Source: Treponema sp. | GTDB lineage: Bacteria > Spirochaetota > Spirochaetia > Treponematales > Treponemataceae | Assembly: GCA_017934745.1 (NCBI GenBank) | Contig: JAGBIY010000045.1 | Span: 83,662 to 147,661 of the forward strand | Direction: 5' to 3' | DNA length: 64,000 bases | Shown: piece after piece, positions 47,605-56,665 of the stretch | Layout: each line of letters starts with the position of its first letter | How positions within the stretch are numbered: position 1 is the stretch's first letter | Notes under the pieces: model-generated | Databases searched by the model: none | What the model was told of the DNA's origin: nothing | Seen by the model: only the letters and a program-made list of their open reading frames with translations | Program-made: the position numbers and the translations under genes

Positions 47605-50466
47605 ATGAAAAAAAGTGTTTCGGCGGTTTTGGCTTTTTTGTCTTTCGCCGCTCTTTCGGCTGAGGGCAGGTCGCTCTCTTCGGATTTTGAGGCGGAGACG
47701 AACGAAAAGCCTTGGGGATTTTCGACTGCGAGCGCGGTTTTGTCGGTGAGCAAGGACGACGTTTCTGGAAACGCCACGTCCAAGCTTTCGTTCAGCATGG
47801 AGAACCAGAAGGGCGGGCGGGTCGCCACGAAGGTCTTTGAGCCTGCCATCTCCGCAAGTTCCGTGAAAGCCGTTTTCGACTGGCTGCCAGGGAAAATCAA
47901 CGACAAGGGCGGAAACAAGGACGAGAACGGCGGTGAAGTTTCGCTTGTGGATTCGGGGAAAAAATCAATCTTCACAATCCGCTACACCCACAACGGAAAA
48001 ATCTCGTGGTTCGTCGGCAAGGATTCCCCGACAGAGCTTTCCTTTGAAAACGACTCTTCATGGTACACGGTCTCACTTGAAATCGACGTGAAGGAGAACT
48101 CGTTGAAAGGTTCAGTGACCGAAAAATCGACAGGAAAGAGCGAGACATTCTCTTCTTCGCTTGAAAAAACTGGATTCAGCGGTGTCATATCAAAAATGAC
48201 CGTGGCTGGAATCAGGACTTCGGGAAACAACATCACGTGGCAGACTTACCTCGACAACATCGCATTGGACTATCAGCCGATTTCTCCGGACTCGATAACG
48301 ACCGTTGATTCTCTTCCTTACATAAGGGTTTCTGTGGGCGAAAACAAAAAGGAAAAATCACTGGGGCTTCCGAAGACTGTCTCCGTGAAATTGGCGGACG
48401 GTTCTTCCGCTCTTGTTCCTGTCTCAAAATGGAAGGCTGTGGGAAAAAAGTGGAACACGAAGAAGGACGGAGTCTACACTTTCGTGGGCACAATCGGCGG
48501 CACTGCGGACGCGAAGAACACTCTTGGACGCTCTGCTTGCCAATACGTCTACAACCGGCTTCCCGTTCCTGAGTCGAAAAGGCAGAACGAGTGGCTCGAT
48601 CGGGGACTTGTGGCCTTGAAAGCGGAAAACGGAGTCCTTGTTTCATGGAGGCTCAGGGTAGAGGAGTATTCGGCTGCCGAAAAATTCGACATCTACAGAA
48701 ACGGAGAAAAAATCAACAAAAGCCCGATTGTTCCGACGAACTTTTTTGACAAAGACGGAAATCCGGGGGACGAGTACATGGTTGTTCCTCTGTCGAACAA
48801 AAATGACAGGGCGGTGGCAAAGGCTCTTTCTGACGACTATCTTTCCATAAACGTGCAGAAGCCTCTTCCCGGGCGCACACTCGACGGCCAGACTTCTCCG
48901 TACCGCATGAACGACGCGGCCGTGGGCGACCTTGATGGAGACGGCTCGTACGAAATCATCGTCAAGTGGTACCCGGAGAACGCAATCGACTCAAGTTTCT
49001 CCGCTCTCACGGCTCCGACCTTGTTCGACGCGTACAAACTGGACGGAACTCCGCTCTGGAGAATCGACCTCGGCTTGAGCTTGACGAGCGGAGCGCACTA
49101 CAACCAGATTGTCGTTGCCGATTTCGACGGGGACGGAAAAAGCGAAATCTTCTTGAAGACAGGAGACGGAACGAAGGTCTACGGAGTCACGGACGGAAAA
49201 TTCGACTATTCAAAAGTCGTTTCGGTTGTCGGGAACGAGGCGGACGAAGGAAAATTCATTCTGAAGGAAGATGTCAACGGGAAGGGACACATAACGGGCG
49301 GACCTGAGTACGTCTCGTTCTTCAAGGGCGACACGGGAAAAGTGATAGACACGGTTGAATACGCATTTCCTGTGGGCGACGTGAACAGCTGGGGCGACAA
49401 CTTCTACAACAGGAGCGACCGCTGGAACGCCGGAATGGCGTATCTGGATGGAGTCCATCCTTCCGCCTTCCTCGGAAGGGGCTACTATGCGAGAACGGCA
49501 TACGCTGCCTATTCTTTGGAAAACGGAAAAATCAAGGAGCTTTGGACGTTCGACTCCGACAGATTGGGCGGCGCGGGGGCGGCGATGGGCAACCACAACC
49601 TCGCTGTCGCCGACGTGGACAACGACGGCTGCGACGAAATCATTGCCGGGAGCCTGACATTGGACAACGACGGAAAAATCCTTTATGTGATGGACGGGCA
49701 GATGAACCGGGAGGAAGGTTCCCACGGAGACGCAATCCACATAGGCCAGTTCTACCCCGATGTGGAGGGGCTTTTCGTCTGGGAGCCGAGGGAAATCGAC
49801 AGGGTGGCGAGCCTTGAACTGCACGACGCCGCGACCGGTGAGACGAAGATGCGCTTCTTCGCCAACAAGGATGCGGGCAGGGCGATGGCCGCGAACGTAA
49901 CTTCAAAGCCGGGCTACGAGGTCTGGGGAACGGGCGGAAAAAAGCCTGCTGTGGGCGGAGGAGTCTACAACGTGTGCGACGGAGCCGAAAAGCCGGTCGT
50001 GGATTCGTACGCTTCCGCCAAGATGTCCTACAACTTCAAGCTCTATTGGGACGGAGATTTGCTCCACGAGCTTTTGGACGGACCGGACAAGGCTCCTCTC
50101 TCAATCAGCAAATTCAACGAGGGAAAGAGGGAGATGGAAGTCGTGAAGACACTTGACGGCTGCCACAGCAACAACGGAACCAAGGCGAATCCGTCTTTGC
50201 AGGCCGACATCTTGGGCGACTGGAGGGAGGAGGTCGTAGTCCCGACTGACGACGACATGCAGCTGCGAATCTACAGCACCACCGTCCCAACCGAACTCAG
50301 AATCTACTGCTTGATGCAGGACCCGGTCTACAGGGCTTCCGTCGCCTGGCAGAACAACGGCTACAACCAGCCGACCTGTTTGGGCTTCTATCTTGGAGCG
50401 GACAACGCTTCCGTCGTGAAGGACGGAAAACTGCCGGTTCCGAAAATCAACTATGTGAACAAGTAG
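47605..50466 (+). CDS. Secreted PL11 rhamnogalacturonan lyase
   Basis: A 953-residue protein with a signal peptide (KKSVSAVLAFLSFAALSAEG). The first 220 residues are a beta-sandwich, possibly carbohydrate-binding. The PL11 beta-propeller begins near LDRGLVALKAENGVLVSWRL and repeats DLDGDGSYEIIVKW, DFDGDGKSEIFLKTGDG and DVDNDGCDEIIAGS, loops that bind calcium. It should cleave the GalA-Rha backbone of rhamnogalacturonan I outside the cytoplasm or in the periplasm. It ends the kinase-rhaD-GH105 unit; a terminator follows at 50504. Confidence 0.93.
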   Translation: MKKSVSAVLAFLSFAALSAEGRSLSSDFEAETNEKPWGFSTASAVLSVSKDDVSGNATSKLSFSMENQKGGRVATKVFEPAISASSVKAVFDWLPGKINDKGGNKDENGGEVSLVDSGKKSIFTIRYTHNGKISWFVGKDSPTELSFENDSSWYTVSLEIDVKENSLKGSVTEKSTGKSETFSSSLEKTGFSGVISKMTVAGIRTSGNNITWQTYLDNIALDYQPISPDSITTVDSLPYIRVSVGENKKEKSLGLPKTVSVKLADGSSALVPVSKWKAVGKKWNTKKDGVYTFVGTIGGTADAKNTLGRSACQYVYNRLPVPESKRQNEWLDRGLVALKAENGVLVSWRLRVEEYSAAEKFDIYRNGEKINKSPIVPTNFFDKDGNPGDEYMVVPLSNKNDRAVAKALSDDYLSINVQKPLPGRTLDGQTSPYRMNDAAVGDLDGDGSYEIIVKWYPENAIDSSFSALTAPTLFDAYKLDGTPLWRIDLGLSLTSGAHYNQIVVADFDGDGKSEIFLKTGDGTKVYGVTDGKFDYSKVVSVVGNEADEGKFILKEDVNGKGHITGGPEYVSFFKGDTGKVIDTVEYAFPVGDVNSWGDNFYNRSDRWNAGMAYLDGVHPSAFLGRGYYARTAYAAYSLENGKIKELWTFDSDRLGGAGAAMGNHNLAVADVDNDGCDEIIAGSLTLDNDGKILYVMDGQMNREEGSHGDAIHIGQFYPDVEGLFVWEPREIDRVASLELHDAATGETKMRFFANKDAGRAMAANVTSKPGYEVWGTGGKKPAVGGGVYNVCDGAEKPVVDSYASAKMSYNFKLYWDGDLLHELLDGPDKAPLSISKFNEGKREMEVVKTLDGCHSNNGTKANPSLQADILGDWREEVVVPTDDDMQLRIYSTTVPTELRIYCLMQDPVYRASVAWQNNGYNQPTCLGFYLGADNASVVKDGKLPVPKINYVNK

Positions 50467-50503
50467 GACAACCCTATTCTTTGTTTTTTCATCACCCTCC
50501 TTT

Positions 50504-50538
50504 GGAGACCCGGAAGTTTTTCGGGTCTCCTTTTTTTT
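50504..50538 (+). terminator. Rho-independent terminator
   Basis: GGAGACCCG (50504-50512) pairs with CGGGTCTCC (50522-50530) and is followed by eight T. It separates the first rhamnose unit from the transporter unit. Confidence 0.95.
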
Positions 50539-50581
50539 CGTTTTTGTGCAAAAAATATGTGAAAAAGAAAATTCAGACCCA

Positions 50582-50611
50582 CTGACGGATTTATGCTATT
50601 TTTTGATTTAA
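50582..50611 (+). promoter_or_regulatory. Shared control motif before the transporter operon
   Basis: CTGACGGATTTATGCTATTT and TTTTGATTTAA here match the sequence at 60393-60422 before rhaA in 16 consecutive bases and again after it. Both copies lie 90-120 bases before the gene. A TGGTGGGA follows both. It is either a regulator site or a promoter element. Confidence 0.6.
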
Positions 50612-50702
50612 TAATGCATATTGACTTTAAAAAACTGTGCTAATCTTTTTCCAGTGGTGGGAGAAATTCCTTTGCAGTTTCCACCGCACGAAGGGGGTCT
50701 AG

Positions 50703-51638
50703 ATGGACGATTCAAACAAAATCGAAGCTAAGAAAAAATCATTTGCCGTTTATTTCTACAGGCACAGGTGGCTGTATTTCATGCTCATTCCCGGCGCGTT
50801 GTACTTCATAATATTCAGGTACATTCCGATGTTCGGTTTGACCATGGCGTTCCAGCAGTACAATCCGTTCAGCGGCATTTTCCACAGTAAATTCGTGGGG
50901 CTTGCCCAGTTCAAGGCGTTCTTCGCCGGCGGAGACTTCTTCATGCTTTTGAAAAACACGCTCTGGCTTTCCTTCTTGAGCCTGATTTTCTACTTTCCGG
51001 CTCCAATCATCCTTTCCCTTTTGTTGAATGAGGTGAAGAGCCACTTCTTCAAGAGGACAATCCAGACCTGCATCTACATTCCGCACTTCATTTCGTGGGT
51101 CATCGTGGCTTCGATTACCTACACGCTCTTCAACGTGACGGACGGAGCGGTGAACCAGGCTCTTCTGGTCTTCTTCGACAAGACTGTGAACTTTCTTGGT
51201 TTGCCTGAATACTTCCGCCCGATGATAATCGGACAGCAGATTTGGAAAGAGACGGGATACGGAACAATCGTCTACCTCGCGGCCCTCTCCGGCGTGGACA
51301 CGAGCCTTTACGAAGCCGCCAGGGTCGACGGAGCGGGACGCTGGAGAATCATGTGGAACATAACGCTTCCTGCGTTGAAGTCCGTAATCATCGTCATGCT
51401 GATTTTGAGGGTCGGCTCGATTTTGAACACTGGATTCGAGCAGATTTTCCTTCTGAGGAATTCGCTGAACATGTCGGTCGCGGAAGTCTACGACACTTAC
51501 GTCTACCAGCGCGGTATCCTGAACTCGCAGTATTCGTACAGCGCGGCTGCGGGCTTGTTCAAGTCGCTCGTAAGCATGTTCATGGTGCTGGGCGCGAACT
51601 GGGCGGCCAAGAAAGCCGGCGAGTCTGGAATCTATTGA
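50703..51638 (+). CDS. Sugar ABC transporter permease (LplB type)
   Basis: A 311-residue inner-membrane protein with six hydrophobic segments. The first is WLYFMLIPGALYFIIFRYIP near residues 24-43, typical of the LplB branch. The EAA loop reads EAARVDGAGRWRIMWNITLP near residues 201-220 and contacts the ATPase. No ATPase gene lies in the locus, so a shared MsmX-like ATPase is assumed. Together with the next two genes it should import oligosaccharides released from rhamnogalacturonan. Confidence 0.93.
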   Translation: MDDSNKIEAKKKSFAVYFYRHRWLYFMLIPGALYFIIFRYIPMFGLTMAFQQYNPFSGIFHSKFVGLAQFKAFFAGGDFFMLLKNTLWLSFLSLIFYFPAPIILSLLLNEVKSHFFKRTIQTCIYIPHFISWVIVASITYTLFNVTDGAVNQALLVFFDKTVNFLGLPEYFRPMIIGQQIWKETGYGTIVYLAALSGVDTSLYEAARVDGAGRWRIMWNITLPALKSVIIVMLILRVGSILNTGFEQIFLLRNSLNMSVAEVYDTYVYQRGILNSQYSYSAAAGLFKSLVSMFMVLGANWAAKKAGESGIY

Positions 51639-51666
51639 GTTTTTTCGAAAAAAAAGGTGGTGAATC

Positions 51667-52581
51667 ATGAAAGATAAAAAATACAGAAGGCCGCTCAAAG
51701 TCAGAAGAAGCAGGAGCGACGTGATTTGGGACGAGCTGATAGCGGTTTTCCTTGTGGCTGTCGCTTTGCTCACTCTTCTTCCGTTCCTCTATGTCCTCGC
51801 CGGTTCCTTCTCGACGGAGCAGGAGTTGACGGAAAGGGCGTTCTTCATCATTCCCCACACGATATCGTTCAACGCCTACAAGTACATAACGCAGACCGGC
51901 GAAATCTTCCGCGGCTTGAAGAATTCGCTCTTCCTCACGGTGTTCGGCACGGTCTGCTCTCTCTTCTTCACTTCCACGTTCGCTTATCCGCTTTCAAAAA
52001 CGCACTTGATGGGGCGCAACACGATTTTGAACTTCGTGATTTTCACGATGGTCTTCTCTGGCGGCTTGATTCCGACCTTCCTTGTCGTGAAGTCCCTGGG
52101 GCTGTACAACCACTATTCGGCGTTGATTCTTCTCGCGGCAATCAGCCCGTTCAACATGATTATCATGAAGTCATTCTTCGCCAACATCCCGAAAGAGCTT
52201 GAGGAGGCCGCGCTTGTCGATGGATACTCGGAACTCGGCGTGTTCGTGAAGATTGTCCTTCCGCTTTCAAAGCCGGTCTTGGCTTCGATTGGGCTTTTCG
52301 TGGCGGTGAGCTTCTGGAACGACTACTTCAACGCGATGATTTACCTGAACGATTCTGCCAAGGAGACTGTGCAGATTGTCCTCAGGAGAATCGTCCTTCT
52401 CGCCACCGGCGGCGACCAGATAAACGCGTCCGGCTTCGACTTCGACCAGTTCGGCGTTCCGCCTGACAAGGCCGTGAAGATGGCCGCCACCGTCGTCGCT
52501 ACCGTTCCGATTCTCTGCGTCTATCCATTCCTGCAGAAATACTTCGCAAAGGGTGTGATGATTGGAGCCGTAAAGGGTTGA
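51667..52581 (+). CDS. Sugar ABC transporter permease (YtcP/LplC type)
   Basis: A 304-residue permease with six membrane segments (LIAVFLVAVALLTLLPFLYV; TILNFVIFTMVFSGGLIPTF; VLASIGLFVAVSFWNDYFNA) and the EAA loop EEAALVDGYSELGVFVKIVL near residues 178-197. The N-terminal RPLKVRRSRSDVIWD is cytoplasmic. It partners the permease 28 bases upstream. Confidence 0.93.
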   Translation: MKDKKYRRPLKVRRSRSDVIWDELIAVFLVAVALLTLLPFLYVLAGSFSTEQELTERAFFIIPHTISFNAYKYITQTGEIFRGLKNSLFLTVFGTVCSLFFTSTFAYPLSKTHLMGRNTILNFVIFTMVFSGGLIPTFLVVKSLGLYNHYSALILLAAISPFNMIIMKSFFANIPKELEEAALVDGYSELGVFVKIVLPLSKPVLASIGLFVAVSFWNDYFNAMIYLNDSAKETVQIVLRRIVLLATGGDQINASGFDFDQFGVPPDKAVKMAATVVATVPILCVYPFLQKYFAKGVMIGAVKG

Positions 52582-52626
52582 TTCCAATTCTGATATAGGG
52601 TTTATACTAAATACAAGGAGTTCAAA

Positions 52627-54159
52627 ATGAAAAAACTGATTGGAACAGCGGTCGTTGCCGCGGGAATCTTGGGAAGCTTAGCCTTCATGTCGTGCGGTTC
52701 GAAAAACGAGATGCAGCTTGGAAAGACCGGAAAACCGAAGGTCACTTTCATGCTCATCGACTACGACGGAAGCCCACTCACTGGAGAGCACGCGTCAGAG
52801 GTCGTTGACAAGATGACCGAGTACACGAACACGGATGTGGAATTCACCTTCGTCGCCCACGACAGCTACGAGGAGAAGGCCGGACTCGCGCTCGCAAGCC
52901 CAGACGACATGCCGATGATAATGTACGCCCAGAAACTCAACCTGGGCTTGATTGACGCCGCGAAAGCCGGAGCCTTCTGGGATTTGAACGAATTCTTGTG
53001 GGACGAGACGAAATATCCGAATCTTTCAAAGGCCAACAAGGATGTCTGCAAAAGTTTGACTGTCGACGGTCATCTCGTCGGTCTCTACAAGGCGCGCGAC
53101 ATCGGACGCATGGGCTTTGCGTACAGGACCGACTGGGCGGAGAAACTCGGAATCCCTGAACCGAAGACAATCGACGATGTGTACAACATGATGAAGGCCT
53201 TCACGGAGCAGGACCCGGACGGAAACGGACTTCGGGACACTTACGGACTTGCCATGTGCAAATACACGGGACCTTTCGACATCATGCAGACATGGTTCGG
53301 AGCCGGAAACGGCTGGGTCGAGAAGGACGGAAAGCTCGTTCCTTCCCACAAGACCGCTGAATACAAGACAGCTTTGGACTGGATGCGCAAAATGTACGAG
53401 GAAAAACTCATCGCTCCTGACTGGGCTGTAAGAGGAACTGAGACTTGGCAGGACCAGGTGAAAAAGGGCGAGGCCGGAATCTTCATCGACGTAATCGACG
53501 GCTCAAGAAGAATCTGGGACTACTTGGTGAACAACAACATCCCTTCTGTCGCGAAGGAGGGAGAGCTTGCGGGCATGACGCTTGTGGGAGCCATCAACGG
53601 AAAGACACAGGCGACAGCCGGCTACAACGGCTTCCTCCTCATCACGAAGGCCGCCAAGACACGCGAGCAGGTCGAAGCCTGTCTCCACTATCTGGACAAG
53701 ATGTGCGACGACGAGATGCTCATCCTCGCAGGCTACGGACTCAAGGACATCAACTACGAAATCGATTCGGAAGGCTTCCTTGTGGACACCGACCAGAAAG
53801 ACCCCAGCATGGCCAAGTCTTATTCGGCTTTGAACCAGACTCAGTGCTTCATCCCGAAGCAGCTCGTGGCCGCAAAGCCTGCAATCAAGCAGACCGAGAG
53901 GAAGTACAAGGAGCTTGAGGTAATCGCCGACAACGCCAAGTACGCAGTCTTCAACCCGGCCCTCTCTTACCTCACCAATTCCGAGAGCTACGCCCAGAAC
54001 GGAGCCATCCTCGACCAGCTCCTCTCCGACGCGAGAACCCAGTATATCTGCGGCCAGATTGACGAGAAAGGCTTGAAAGACGCCTTCGCCCGCTGGGAAG
54101 CCGTGGGCGGCTCGAAAGTCGTGGAAGAAGTGAACGCACAGTATCAGGCCAACAAGTAA
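52627..54159 (+). CDS. Family 1 solute-binding lipoprotein of the oligosaccharide importer
   Basis: A 510-residue lipoprotein with signal sequence and lipobox LAFMSC near residue 22. The body is a family 1 solute-binding protein of the LplA type, with PMIMYAQKLNLGLIDAAKAG near residues 97-116, GRMGFAYRTDWAEKLGIPEP near residues 160-179 and a DPDGNG calcium-like loop. It follows both permeases after AAGGAG. The likely ligands are unsaturated rhamnogalacturonan oligosaccharides, inferred from the lyases around it. Confidence 0.92.
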   Translation: MKKLIGTAVVAAGILGSLAFMSCGSKNEMQLGKTGKPKVTFMLIDYDGSPLTGEHASEVVDKMTEYTNTDVEFTFVAHDSYEEKAGLALASPDDMPMIMYAQKLNLGLIDAAKAGAFWDLNEFLWDETKYPNLSKANKDVCKSLTVDGHLVGLYKARDIGRMGFAYRTDWAEKLGIPEPKTIDDVYNMMKAFTEQDPDGNGLRDTYGLAMCKYTGPFDIMQTWFGAGNGWVEKDGKLVPSHKTAEYKTALDWMRKMYEEKLIAPDWAVRGTETWQDQVKKGEAGIFIDVIDGSRRIWDYLVNNNIPSVAKEGELAGMTLVGAINGKTQATAGYNGFLLITKAAKTREQVEACLHYLDKMCDDEMLILAGYGLKDINYEIDSEGFLVDTDQKDPSMAKSYSALNQTQCFIPKQLVAAKPAIKQTERKYKELEVIADNAKYAVFNPALSYLTNSESYAQNGAILDQLLSDARTQYICGQIDEKGLKDAFARWEAVGGSKVVEEVNAQYQANK

Positions 54160-54193
54160 TAGGTCGAATGACTTTCAAATAATGGAGGAGAAC

Positions 54194-56650
54194 ATGGTTT
54201 GTGGATTGAAGATTGATGAGGTTTCAGAGGAGAGTGTCGTATTGGTCTGGAACCGAGTGGAAAACGCCGAATCCTATACTGTCTATTGGGCGGACACCAA
54301 TCTTCCTTCCACAAAATTCAAGATTGCGGGGACGACGGACAAATGCTCCTTCACATTCAAAAGGACGACTTTCGCCCCCTGGTATTTCAAAGTTTCAGCG
54401 ACGGTAGGCGGAGTCGAAGGGGAGTTCTCAAAAGTCGTCCATTCCCCTGTGAAAAAGACATTCAACGAGCAGTTGGAGAAACTTGACCGAGGCCTGATTG
54501 CCGTTAAAACAAATACTGGCATTTTTTTAAGCTGGCGGCTTTTCAAAAACGAAGTGACGGGCTATTCAGACACAGGCCTTACTGGAAGTGATTTCATCAT
54601 CTATAAAAATTCAAAAGAAATCGCAAGAATCACCGACAGCACGAATTATCTGGACAAGGACGGAAAAGAAAGCGACAGATATTCAGTCTGTCCGTATCGG
54701 AACGGAAAAATCGGGGAGGCTTCTGGGGAAGTCTCCTGCTGGAAGAGTGGATCGAATTACATTGAGATTCCGATGAAAGTTCCAGAAGGCGGTGTGACCC
54801 CCGCCGGAGAGCAGTTCAAATACACAGTGAACGACATGAGCGTGGGGGACGCTGACGGAGACGGAGAGTACGAATTCTATGTGAAGTGGGACCCGACAAA
54901 TTCCCACGACGTGAGCATTAAAGGCTACACAGGAAGATGCATCATCGACTGCTACAAACTCGACGGAAGGCTTTTGTGGCGGCTGAACATGGGGCGGAAC
55001 ATCCGGGCTGGCGCGCACTACACACAGTTCATGGTCTACGACTTCGACGGGGACGGAAAAGCCGAGATGGCGGTGAAGAGCGCGCCCGGAACATTCATCG
55101 AAACGTACAACGAAGACGGAAGCTTGAACGAAAAACGCTTCATCACGATTCCAGAGCGCGACTTGAAAAATGGCGTGACCCACGAGGACGATTACGTTTG
55201 CAGCCGGGAAAGCTACCGGGAGCATCTTGTCGAGACCTTCATGAATTGGAGCAATCGGAATGAAGTCAAAAACGGGCTTTGGCCAAAAACTCTGGAAGAA
55301 TGCTTTTATATAGAAAAGAAATATGAATATCCGCTTTCAAGAGAGGACGCTGAAAAACTGGTGGATTATTTTATCTATCAATTTGCCCCATCCAGAAGCG
55401 AAAAAAATCATCTTGAAGAATTCGAGGGCTTCATTTTCGAAGGGCCTGAGTACCTCACGATGTTTTCGGGGGACGGAAGAGAACTCGACACCATCGACTA
55501 CCCAATTCCGAGGGGCGACGACGGACTTTTGTGGGGCGACTACGCATGGCCTAGAATCGAACCGTGCAACCGCGTGGACAGATTTTTGGCGTGCGTGGCC
55601 TACCTGGACGGGGAACGCCCCTACCTAATCGAATCGAGGGGCTACTACACGAGAGCCACCGTGACGGCGTACTCGTTCTTCGATGGAAAATTCAAGGAAG
55701 TCTTCAAGGCTGATTCAGGGCACGTCGAATTGAAGAATCCGTTCGACTGCTCCACAATCGCCGACTGGGGAAGCGACCCGGCAATGGGCAAACTCGCAGG
55801 GCAGGGCGACCACACGCTTTCGACCGCCGACGTGGACGGAGACGGCAGGCAGGAAATCATCTTCGGCTCGGCCTGCATCGACCACGACGGAAGCCTTTTG
55901 TATTCAAGCTACGGCGTTCGCGCAAAGGACAATAAGCTCGTGAAGTTCGGACACGGAGATGCCCTGCACGTCGCGAAAATCGACCCCGACAGACCCGGCT
56001 TTCAGATTTTCAATGTCTACGAGGAAGGACTGGACGCTCCCTGGGGATTCGCCCTTCGGGACGCTGAAACCGGCGAGGTGATTTTCGGCGAGCCTGGGGA
56101 CAAGGACTACGGAAGATGCATGGTGGGCGACATCGACAGAAACGAGCGCGGACTTGAATGCTGGGTCTACGATGTCCGCGACTGCAAAGGAAAAATCAAG
56201 AAGGGCGCGAGCCTTCCCGGAACCGACATGAACATCCGCTGGGCCGCCGACATGACCACGCAGATAATCGACGGCGCCGACATCTTCGCCAAGCACACGG
56301 GAGTCGTGAACGATGTGGAAAAAGGCGTGGTGCTTGTTCCCGATGGCATGGCCACCAACAACGGAACGAAGGGAAATCCATGCCTCGTGGCTGACATCTT
56401 CGGCGACTGGCGCGAGGAAATCATCTTGCGGAAAAGCGACGACAGCGCAATCAGAATCTACACCAACACTGAAATCACCAGTCGCAAACTTTTCACGCTC
56501 ATGCACGACACCATGTACAGGACGGGGGTCGCCTGGCAGAACAACTGCTACAACCAGCCCTGCTACACGAAATTCTACTTCGCCCACGACACCGACTGGA
56601 AATACGTCCTTCCAGAACTCGCGGAAGACGCTGAAAACGCTGGAGAATAA
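54194..56650 (+). CDS. PL11 rhamnogalacturonan lyase without signal peptide
   Basis: An 818-residue PL11 lyase. Residues 1-85 look like a fibronectin type III domain (LKIDEVSEESVVLVWNRVEN; YTVYWADTN). The lyase part shows LDRGLIAVKTNTGIFLSWRL, GDADGDGEYEFYVKWDPTN, DFDGDGKAEMAVKSAPG and ADVDGDGRQEIIFGSACID. An insertion of about 90 residues (HEDDYVCSRESYREHLVETF onward) separates two propeller blades. No export signal is visible, so it probably acts on imported oligosaccharides, in the manner of exolytic YesX. The start is taken at 54194 after GGAGGA; an ATG 12 bases upstream is the alternative. Confidence 0.9.
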   Translation: MVCGLKIDEVSEESVVLVWNRVENAESYTVYWADTNLPSTKFKIAGTTDKCSFTFKRTTFAPWYFKVSATVGGVEGEFSKVVHSPVKKTFNEQLEKLDRGLIAVKTNTGIFLSWRLFKNEVTGYSDTGLTGSDFIIYKNSKEIARITDSTNYLDKDGKESDRYSVCPYRNGKIGEASGEVSCWKSGSNYIEIPMKVPEGGVTPAGEQFKYTVNDMSVGDADGDGEYEFYVKWDPTNSHDVSIKGYTGRCIIDCYKLDGRLLWRLNMGRNIRAGAHYTQFMVYDFDGDGKAEMAVKSAPGTFIETYNEDGSLNEKRFITIPERDLKNGVTHEDDYVCSRESYREHLVETFMNWSNRNEVKNGLWPKTLEECFYIEKKYEYPLSREDAEKLVDYFIYQFAPSRSEKNHLEEFEGFIFEGPEYLTMFSGDGRELDTIDYPIPRGDDGLLWGDYAWPRIEPCNRVDRFLACVAYLDGERPYLIESRGYYTRATVTAYSFFDGKFKEVFKADSGHVELKNPFDCSTIADWGSDPAMGKLAGQGDHTLSTADVDGDGRQEIIFGSACIDHDGSLLYSSYGVRAKDNKLVKFGHGDALHVAKIDPDRPGFQIFNVYEEGLDAPWGFALRDAETGEVIFGEPGDKDYGRCMVGDIDRNERGLECWVYDVRDCKGKIKKGASLPGTDMNIRWAADMTTQIIDGADIFAKHTGVVNDVEKGVVLVPDGMATNNGTKGNPCLVADIFGDWREEIILRKSDDSAIRIYTNTEITSRKLFTLMHDTMYRTGVAWQNNCYNQPCYTKFYFAHDTDWKYVLPELAEDAENAGE

Positions 56651-56665
56651 AGGAGTTGCATCGAT

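Noticed and set aside
50586-50611. TTGACG of the shared motif as a -35 box with TATGCT as -10
   Set aside because: The spacing of four to five bases is far too short for a sigma-70 promoter; the motif was kept as an undefined control element.
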